A DNA stretch of 32,298 nucleotides from Actinomycetes bacterium. GTDB taxonomy: Bacteria > Actinomycetota > Actinomycetes > Actinomycetales > Dermabacteraceae. The notes beneath the pieces were generated by a model. It was given only the letters and a program-made list of their open reading frames with translations, searched no databases and was not told the DNA's origin. Of the stretch, positions 23,053 through 30,000 are shown piece by piece. Numbering within the stretch: position 1 is the stretch's first letter; each line of letters begins with the position of its first letter. A program made the position numbers and the translations under genes. The stretch is from assembly GCA_023389045.1 (NCBI GenBank), contig JAEWEZ010000026.1, forward strand, positions 1 through 32,298. The letters are read 5' to 3'.

Positions 23053-24471
23053 ATGGCACGCGGCGAGGCCGGCACCGAGGAGGAGCGCGAGCCCTCCCTG
23101 CCGTTGCGCGTGCGCTTACGCCGCTGGTTCCGGGCCGTGCTCGACAGCGCCGCCCGCTTCACCCCCGCCCGTCTGGCCCTCGGAGTGCTCACCGCCCTGA
23201 TCGGGGTCTCCACCCTGATGCTCTCCCTGCCGATCTCCACCATCGACCATCAGCGCACCGACTTCGTAGACGCCCTCTTCACGGCGGTTTCCGCCATCAC
23301 CGTGACGGGCCTGGTCACCGTGGATACCGGCTCGCACTGGTCCACCTTCGGGCTGGTCGTCATCATGGTCACGATCAAGGTGGGCGGCCTGGGCGTGCTG
23401 ACTCTCGCCTCCCTGCTGAGCCTGTCGGTGATGCGCAGAATGGGCCTCGCCCAGCGCGTCATCACCGCCTCGGAAACGAAAACCGAACGCCTCGCCGAGG
23501 TGGGCAGTGTGCTGCGCACGATCCTGCTCACCTCCACGGCCTGCGAAGTAGCCACCTTCCTCGCGCTGGCGCCGTACATGGTCGCCACCGATCACGGCCT
23601 TGGCCAGTCGCTCTTCCTTGGCCTGTTCTATGCCGTGAGCGCCTTCAATAACGCCGGTTTCGTGCCCGAACCGATGGGCACCGCCCAGTACCTCGGCGAC
23701 CCCTTCTTCTCCATTCCGATCGGCCTAGCCGTGTTCGTCGGCGCCCTCGGCTTCCCCGTCATCCTGGTGGTTGCCCGCAGCTGGCGCTCCCCCAGCCGCT
23801 GGTCCCTGCACGCCAAACTGACCATCCTCACCTCGGCGCTGCTCTTCGTGGTGGGCTGGGTGGCGATCGCCGCCCTCGAATGGACGAACCCGGAAACTCT
23901 CGGCACCCACGATACCGGCACCAAGATCCTCGCCTCCGCCTTCGCCTCGGTGATGCCGCGCTCTGGAGGGTTCTCCACGATGGATATCGGCGCGATGCAC
24001 TCCGAAACGCATCTGCTGCTGGATCTGCTCATGTTCATCGGCGGCGGCTCAGGCTCCACCGGCGGCGGTATCAAGGTGACCACCTTTGCGCTTCTGGTGC
24101 TCTCGATCTGGGCGGAAGTGCGCGGCAATCCCGACGTGGAAGTGTTCGCGAGGCGCATCCCCCAGGAGACGATCCGCCAGGCCATCGGCGTGCTCGCGCT
24201 CTCCAGCGCAATCGTCATGTGCGCGAGCCTGCTGATGCTGCGCCTGACCCCCTATACCCTCGACGAAGTGCTCTTCGAGGTGCTCTCTGCCTTCGGCACA
24301 GTGGGGCTTTCCACCGGCATCACCGCCGAACTGACCACCATCCCGAAGTACGTGCTGATCGTGTGCATGTATGTGGGGCGTATCGGGCCGATGTCGCTCG
24401 GCGCGGCCCTGGCCATGCGCGAATCCAAACGTGTGGTGCGACTCCCCGTCGAACGCCCAATCGTCGGCTGA
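23053..24471 (+). CDS. ktrB: potassium uptake channel subunit, KtrB/TrkH family
   Basis: This 472-residue membrane protein has four M1-P-M2 repeats. Each pore loop keeps the filter glycine: VTGL (84-87), NNAGF (199-203), RSGGF (303-307) and GTVGLS (415-420). The gating loop reads GGGSGSTGGGIK (330-341), with Gly where Ala is more usual. It imports K+ (possibly with Na+), with a cytosolic RCK ring encoded by the next gene. GGGAGG lies 5 nt before the ATG at 23053. Upstream frame extension overlaps the acuC promoter and is rejected. The choice of Ktr over Trk rests on the single-RCK partner. Confidence 0.93.
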   Translation: MARGEAGTEEEREPSLPLRVRLRRWFRAVLDSAARFTPARLALGVLTALIGVSTLMLSLPISTIDHQRTDFVDALFTAVSAITVTGLVTVDTGSHWSTFGLVVIMVTIKVGGLGVLTLASLLSLSVMRRMGLAQRVITASETKTERLAEVGSVLRTILLTSTACEVATFLALAPYMVATDHGLGQSLFLGLFYAVSAFNNAGFVPEPMGTAQYLGDPFFSIPIGLAVFVGALGFPVILVVARSWRSPSRWSLHAKLTILTSALLFVVGWVAIAALEWTNPETLGTHDTGTKILASAFASVMPRSGGFSTMDIGAMHSETHLLLDLLMFIGGGSGSTGGGIKVTTFALLVLSIWAEVRGNPDVEVFARRIPQETIRQAIGVLALSSAIVMCASLLMLRLTPYTLDEVLFEVLSAFGTVGLSTGITAELTTIPKYVLIVCMYVGRIGPMSLGAALAMRESKRVVRLPVERPIVG

Positions 24472-24548
24472 CATCCCACCGCACGCCGCACCCGTAGCCG
24501 CCGTGCTGGCGCGAGCCGGGGACGGCACACTCCCCTCGGCCCCGCGCC

Positions 24549-24554
24549 TACACT
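24549..24554 (+). promoter_or_regulatory. possible separate ktrA promoter
   Basis: TACACT lies in the 129-bp ktrB-ktrA gap and leaves a leader of about 40 nt before GAGGAGGACAG-ATG. ktrA may therefore also be expressed independently of ktrB. The leader is too short for a c-di-AMP (ydaO) riboswitch. Confidence 0.4.
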
Positions 24555-24600
24555 GGGAGATCATCGAACAACGCGCCCCTGCGGGCCGTGAGGAGGACAG

Positions 24601-25269
24601 ATGGCACGCTCTGCGCGTGAGGGCAACGGTGTGCTCGTCATTGGGCTCGGGCGTTTCGGCGCCTCAATCGCCCTGACTCTCGAAGAGCTCGGCACCCAGG
24701 TGCTCGCCATGGATAACCGCGCCGACCTGGTGCAGAAGTACTCCGGGCAGCTCACGCACGTGGTCGAAGCCGACGCCACCCAAATGGGCGCCCTCGCCCA
24801 GGTGGGTGCTGCCGATTTCTCCGTTGCCGTGGTGGGTGTGGGCACCTCCCTCGAATCCAGCGTGCTCGTCACCGCGAACCTCGTGGACCTCGGCCGGCCC
24901 GTGATCTGGGCGAAAGCGATCTCCTCCGCCCACGGCAAGATCCTGGAGCGCATCGGTGCGCACCATGTGGTCTACCCGGAAGCCGATGCCGGCAAGCGTG
25001 TGGCGCACCTGGTCAATGGCCGCCTCATCGACTTCATTGAGTTCGACGACGACTTCGCGATCGTGAAGATGCGCCCGCCGCGGGAGATTCAGGGCTTCAC
25101 GCTGGCGCAGTCCGATATTCGCGCGAACTACGGCGTGACCGTGGTCGGTGTGAAGTCACCCGGCCGCGACTTCACCTACGCCACCCCGGAGACAATGGTC
25201 GCGCCGCATGACGTGCTCATCGTGTCAGGGCATACGAGCCTCATCGAGCGTTTCGCGAACCGCCCCTGA
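24601..25269 (+). CDS. ktrA: potassium uptake regulatory subunit, KtrA type
   Basis: This 222-residue cytosolic RCK protein gates KtrB. The Rossmann nucleotide-binding motif GLGRFG (15-20) with D38 at the end of strand 2 fits NAD(H)/ATP binding. An RCK_C domain (about 140-220, from GFTLAQSDIRANYGV to DVLIVSGH) is the likely c-di-AMP or ligand site. Its single RCK unit, against two in E. coli TrkA, makes it KtrA-like. GAGGAGGA precedes the ATG at 24601. It follows ktrB by 129 bp in the same direction. Confidence 0.94.
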   Translation: MARSAREGNGVLVIGLGRFGASIALTLEELGTQVLAMDNRADLVQKYSGQLTHVVEADATQMGALAQVGAADFSVAVVGVGTSLESSVLVTANLVDLGRPVIWAKAISSAHGKILERIGAHHVVYPEADAGKRVAHLVNGRLIDFIEFDDDFAIVKMRPPREIQGFTLAQSDIRANYGVTVVGVKSPGRDFTYATPETMVAPHDVLIVSGHTSLIERFANRP

Positions 25270-25313
25270 GCTGCGCTTTTCTCTGCGGGACGACGGGGCA
25301 ACGCGGGAGATAG

Positions 25314-25356
25314 GGCCGACGCTGTTCTTGGGGCCGACGGGGGTGTGGGGGCCGAC
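25314..25356. repeat. GGCCGAC repeat with 18-bp period
   Basis: GGCCGAC occurs at 25314, 25332 and 25350, exactly 18 bp apart. The middle copy extends to CCGACGGG and a near copy lies at 25288. It fills the 95-bp spacer between convergent ktrA and proC. No good terminator hairpin is visible here, so the repeat may serve as the transcript boundary. Confidence 0.65.
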
Positions 25357-25364
25357 AGACCCGC

Positions 25365-26273
25365 TCAGCCCTCGGTCATCTCGCGGGAGCGTTCCGCGGC
25401 AGCCTGCATAGCGCGGGCAATACCGGGTCGCACCCCCTGCCGCTCCAGCTCGGCCAGGCCCTCCACCGTGGTGCCGCCGGGGCTCGAGACCCCGTTCTTT
25501 GCAACCGCCGGATGGGTCCCTGTCTGCATGAGCATCGTGGCGGCGCCCCGCACCGTCTGCTGCACGAGTTGATCGGCGAGGTTCCGCTTGAGCCCCAGCC
25601 GCACGGCCTCATCGGTCATCGCCTCGATGATGCTGAAAACGAAACCGGAGAGCGAACCGGCTGCGCCAATGAAGGCGTGCACCTGGTCCTCGCTGATATC
25701 CACCACCACCCCGGCCTGGGAGAAGAGGGCGTGGGCGAGGTCGTGAGTGGCATCGTCAACGCGGCTGCCATGCATGAGGCCAACCGCGCCCTCCCCCACG
25801 CTGATCGGCGTATTGGGCATGGCGCGGATCGCGGCCTGGCCCCCGTCGAGCGCTTCTTCGATCGCATCCAGGGTGACGGCGGCAGCCAGGGAGATCACGA
25901 GCGCGTCCTCGCGGAGGGAGCCGGCGATCTCGTCGAGCATGTCGATGACCTGGTAGGGCTTCACCCCGAGGATGAGCACATCGGCCGCGGCCACGGCCTC
26001 CTCGCGGGAAGCAGCGATGCCGTCCACCTCCTGCGCTGCCCGCTCCGAGCTCTCCTGCGAGGAGTTCACGACCAGCAGCTTGTCGGCGCTCACGCCGGCT
26101 GCGCGCATCGCCTGGGCAACCGCCCCACCCATATTGCCGGCCCCGATCAGGGCGACGGTGACGGTGGAGAGATCAACACCCGTGCTGTTCTCCGGGGAGG
26201 CTGAGCCCTGGGTGGCGCCTTTGGCCTCGGTGTTCTCGCTGGTGTTCGGCTGGCTGGAGTTCTGGGAGGTCAT
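25365..26273 (-). CDS. proC: pyrroline-5-carboxylate reductase ProC
   Basis: This 302-residue enzyme reduces pyrroline-5-carboxylate to proline with NAD(P)H. It has the Rossmann motif GAGNMG (44-49), the segment AAVTLDAIEEAL, the conserved RAMPNTP and the C-terminal helical motif VSSPGGTTVEGL that defines ProC. The first 33 residues are Ser/Thr/Asn/Gln/Glu-rich and probably disordered, an extension beyond the family norm. The ATG at 26273 has both TACCGT at 6 nt and GGAGG, so either a leaderless or a led transcript would use it. It is divergent from the Nudix gene. Confidence 0.96.
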   Translation of the reverse strand: MTSQNSSQPNTSENTEAKGATQGSASPENSTGVDLSTVTVALIGAGNMGGAVAQAMRAAGVSADKLLVVNSSQESSERAAQEVDGIAASREEAVAAADVLILGVKPYQVIDMLDEIAGSLREDALVISLAAAVTLDAIEEALDGGQAAIRAMPNTPISVGEGAVGLMHGSRVDDATHDLAHALFSQAGVVVDISEDQVHAFIGAAGSLSGFVFSIIEAMTDEAVRLGLKRNLADQLVQQTVRGAATMLMQTGTHPAVAKNGVSSPGGTTVEGLAELERQGVRPGIARAMQAAAERSREMTEG

Positions 26274-26279
26274 GCCTCC

Positions 26280-26285
26280 ACGGTA
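26280..26285 (-). promoter_or_regulatory. -10 element of proC
   Basis: TACCGT on the minus strand, then GGAGGC and ATG. The six-base spacer is both the leaderless distance and a Shine-Dalgarno-like sequence. A second TACGCT lies 10 bp further upstream. Confidence 0.5.
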
Positions 26286-26340
26286 CACAGCGTACCGGGC
26301 GTGCAGCGGGGGAAGCGGCCTGTCTGTCAGGCACCGCCCC

Positions 26341-26346
26341 TACAGT
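26341..26346 (+). promoter_or_regulatory. leaderless -10 element of the Nudix gene
   Basis: TACAGT lies 7 nt before the ATG at 26354 with no ribosome binding site. It is divergent from proC, about 55 bp from its -10. Confidence 0.5.
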
Positions 26347-26353
26347 GGTCCCC

Positions 26354-26824
26354 ATGCTGCGACGTCTCCTGCACGCCCTGCGCACCCGCCCCGTCGAACT
26401 GGTCACCTGGTGGGTGGTCTGCCTGACCCAGCCGCGTTTCCTCGTGACCGCGGTGGCGCTGCTGCGTGCACCCGACGGGCGGATCCTGCTGCTGGAGAAC
26501 CGCTTCTGGGCGGGGAATCCCTGGGGCTGCCCCTCCGGGTACATGCGCCGTGGCGAAAGCCCGGAAGATGCCGCCGCCCGCGAATGCCGCGAGGAGTGCG
26601 GGGTGGAGGCATCCGATCTGCGCGTCGCCCGTGTTCACGCCGAATCGCCCTACCGCCTGGAGATGTGGTGCACCGGAACTGTGCCGATCACCGAGGCCCC
26701 CACGGACCTGCAATCCCGCGAAATCCTCTCGGCCGCGCTCCTCCCGCCCGAGGAGGCGCTCCGGCGGATGCGCTCGGGGCAGGCGGCTGTGGTGCGCGAG
26801 CTTCTGAAGGCCGACGGGCAGTAA
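26354..26824 (+). CDS. Nudix hydrolase
   Basis: This 156-residue protein has a perfect Nudix box from G62 to V84 (G-x5-E68-x7-R76-E77-C78-R79-E80-E81-C82-G83-V84), so Mg2+-dependent hydrolysis of a nucleoside diphosphate linked to another group is expected. A preceding strand, FLVTAVALLRAPDGRILLLEN, is typical. The Arg/Trp/Val-rich N-terminus (residues 1-30, with VTWWVVCL) is hydrophobic and unusual, perhaps a short membrane-contacting helix. The substrate cannot be told. The leaderless ATG at 26354 is preferred over the GTG at 26345. Its stop is 3 bp from the convergent hypothetical gene. Confidence 0.92.
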   Translation: MLRRLLHALRTRPVELVTWWVVCLTQPRFLVTAVALLRAPDGRILLLENRFWAGNPWGCPSGYMRRGESPEDAAARECREECGVEASDLRVARVHAESPYRLEMWCTGTVPITEAPTDLQSREILSAALLPPEEALRRMRSGQAAVVRELLKADGQ

Positions 26825-26827
26825 CGC

Positions 26828-27088
26828 TTAGGCGCCCCGATCCCAGTGCGGCGGCACGTCCTGGGCGAGGCGCGCGTCATTGGACTCGTCCTCCCCCGGA
26901 TCGGGCGTATCTTCCGCCAGCCGGTCGGGAATGATCGGGCGATCGGGCCTGCGTCGGGCCCGCTCCCCCGTTCCCTTCACACCCTCGGTAGCGTCGTCGT
27001 CCCACTGCATCGGTTTCCCGGTGAGAGAGGAAATGACCACGCGCCCGCCGCGTCGCACACCGCCCGCGCGGCGCCCCGGCGTGGTCAC
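26828..27088 (-). CDS. small hypothetical protein coupled to the helicase-like gene
   Basis: I do not recognise this 86-residue protein. It is hydrophilic, with a basic N-terminus (GRRAGGVRRGGR), a short possible strand (VVISSLTGKPMQW) and an acidic/proline-rich remainder (ERARRRPDRP, DTPDPGEDESND), so it is largely disordered. It has no membrane segment or cysteine. Its GTG start overlaps the helicase-like stop (GTGA), and AGGAG stands 7 nt upstream, which supports real, coupled translation. It may be a partner of the giant protein. It ends 3 bp from the convergent Nudix gene. Confidence 0.65.
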   Translation of the reverse strand: MTTPGRRAGGVRRGGRVVISSLTGKPMQWDDDATEGVKGTGERARRRPDRPIIPDRLAEDTPDPGEDESNDARLAQDVPPHWDRGA

Positions 27089-30000
27089 TGACGCTCCTGG
27101 TAGCGCCGGATCGCGCTGGAGACGGACACGTCCAACAGCACCGAACGCTTCTCGAAGCCGAGGAAGGACCGCACCTCGGTGGCGAGCTGATCCTCCAGGC
27201 GTGCGCGCCCGTCGGAGCAGATGTACTCGACCACCGCGTCGAAGTCCTCACTGGAGTAGAAGGAGAGCGGATGCCCCGCCGGGATCTGCGGGCGCGGCAG
27301 ACGGTGCCGGATCGTGCCCGCCCCGGAATGCGAGCCCGCGGCCATATCCTCCTCGACCAGCATCAAAGCGCGGTCCAGGGAACGCCGGATGCGTTCAGCT
27401 TCCCCGTCGGGATCAATGAACAGCGCCCAGGACCACACCCGCTCGGTGGCCCAACCGACCGCTTCCAGACGCTCAGCGCGCAGACGGTCGCGCTCCCGCT
27501 GGCTCGGCGTGGAGACGTACCGCTCCCCGTCGGTGTCCACGGCGAGCAGGAAACGTCCGGGCAGATTCGGGTGCCCGAGGGCCAGTTCGATCCGCTCTTC
27601 GTCCAGGCCGAAGTCCTGTTCGACGAGCATGCCGAGATTGCGGAGGCGGTCGGCGAGGTCGTGGACGAGAGCATCGGGGTCGAGCTGCGTGGAGAGCGCG
27701 GGCGCGGCCTGTGCGTCGTCCTGCGTCTCCTGCTCCGATGCCTCTTGTTCCGCGAGCTCTTCAGAGTCGCCCTCCGGCTCCTCCTCGGAGCCTTTCTCCG
27801 ACTGCTTCTCAGAGGGCAGATCATCGACAGACTGTTCGGTTACGGGCAGGTCGTCGTCGAGGTCGACGGGGTCCTCGTTCGAAGCGGTCTCGTCGGCTTG
27901 CGCCGTGCGCCGCTGGAGGGCGGCGGCAATCGCCGCCTCCATCTCCTCCTCGGAGAGTTCCGCCTCCTCGGTCTGGGCGTCGGAGGCCGCCTCGGAGTCC
28001 GGAGCAGCGGTCTCCTTCACGTCGGCCTGGCCGGCCTTGTCCTGCGACCTCGCCTCGGCATCCTGCGTCGTCGGATCCTCCCCGGCATCCTCCGGAGCAC
28101 CGGCGGTGAGCCGTTGCATATGCGCGACCACCTCCCCGTCGGCCCCACCCCGAAGCACCCAGAGCAGAGCCCGCAGATCCTGCGCACCCTCCGTGCGCAG
28201 CCGTGCCGGGTCGAGGTCCTCCAGGCTGAGCGCCGACACCACCGTGGTGCGGCCGCGGGCGCGTGTGATCGCGGTGGCGAGCGCCTTGCGCCCATTCGGA
28301 CCGGAGAGCGGGCCGAAACGATGCAGCACCCGCCCATGCGGGGTCTTGCCGAAGCCGATCGACACGATCACCTCATCGCGGCGCAGCGCCCCGGCGTGCA
28401 GGGCCGGAACCACCGTGAAGAACTCCTCAGCCTCCGGGTCAAAGAAGCTGCGCAGCGGCGCAATCACCGACACCGTCTGCATGATCCGTTCCATCACCCG
28501 GCGGGCATGCTCCGGGGTCAGCGTGACCACCGCGAGAGAACGCTCCGGGCGGGTACGCGCATGCTCGATCACTAGATCGGTCACGCGGCGCAGCTCCGCC
28601 TCGGTGCTCTCCACCGTGTCCGCCCCCTCCACCACCGGGCCGGTGCCGTTCTCGACCAGCACCAGACGGTCGGGATCCAGCGGTTCCGGGCCGGGCATGG
28701 CACGCACCGTCCCGGTGAGGGCTCGACGCTGCGCGAACTGCCGCAGCCCCTCCCCCGCCGGATGCGTATCGCGAAGTACCTCGACCACCGGGATGATCCC
28801 GGCGAGATCGTCCATCAGACTGGGGGCCTCGCCGCCGTACTCCAGCGGGTCACCGACCACCACCACCTGCTTGGCGCGGACGATCGAGGGAAGCGCAGCC
28901 GCCGTGGGCAGGCGGCCGCCGTCGGCCACAATCACCGCATCGAAGTGGCGACCCCGCGGCAGCACCTGCGGCACCAGGTAGGGCGAGGCGAGCCAGGTGG
29001 GGCGGGCACGGAAGAGGATGTCCTCGTACTTAGCGGCAAGGTCCCGCACCGACACCGTGGAGGAGCGCGCCATTTCCGCAATCGCTGCCCGGGAGGTGTC
29101 GGGGTACCTCTTCATCGTGGTCACGAGCACTTCATCGCAAGCCAGATGCACGTCGTCGGCAGCGGACCGCAGATCCTGCACGTCCAGGCGTCGGAACCGC
29201 TCCGCCACCTGCGACAGTGAGGTGCCGTCGTACTGCGAGATGGTGGGCTCCGCCCCCGCGATCAGCTCCAGCACCGTGGACCACCAGGACAGTTCGAGTT
29301 CTGCCCCGACGTCACTGCGCGGCACTCGACGCTCCCGCAGATCCTCAACCAGTTCGCCCAGCCCGTCGAACTCGAGAGTGCGCCGCAGCGTGGTACGACG
29401 CGGCAGGTTCTCCAGGTCATCCTGGTCGGCGTGCAGGGCGTGCAGGCGGCGCCCAATCTCTTCAATATCGGTGCGCGGCAAATCCGCACCGGCGGCTGTT
29501 CCGTCCAACAGCACCGCGAGTTCATCCAGCGCGCGCTGGGTGTCCTCCAGGGTCCGACGGGCTGCGCCGATCTGCTCGGGAACCACCGGCAAAGAGGTGG
29601 CATCCACAGCGTCACGCCGCCAACCCGCAAGCACTCCGCGCACATGCACGAGCGCATCGTGCAGATCACCCGTGGAACCGGCATGGCGGCGAAGAAGCAT
29701 CGCCTGTTTGGTCAGACGCCGCCGCTGGCCCCAGCCCATAGTGATGCCATGCTCCAGTCGCCACTGCTTATCCGCGGTGGCGGCCACCAGTTCCGCGAGA
29801 TCCGCGCGGAACACGGAGGAATGGAAAGCGGTGAGCACCGAGGAGACATCACGCAGCAGAGCGAGGCGCTTCTCCAGCTCGACCACCGTCTTCACGGTGC
29901 GCAAACCGATCGCTTCACCCGTGGTGCGCTGGGCGCGCTGCAGACGCGGAAGCAGATCCGCGCGCAGTTCCTGCACCAGGTCGCGGGCACGATCCGCTTG

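Noticed and set aside
24472..24600. c-di-AMP (ydaO-type) riboswitch before ktrA
   Set aside because: The predicted leader after TACACT is only about 40 nt and shows none of the required helices.
27314..28981. Long open frame (about 555 codons) on the plus strand antisense to the helicase-like gene
   Set aside because: Its product is Ser/Arg/Ala low-complexity sequence with no domain, as expected of an antisense frame in G+C-rich coding DNA.
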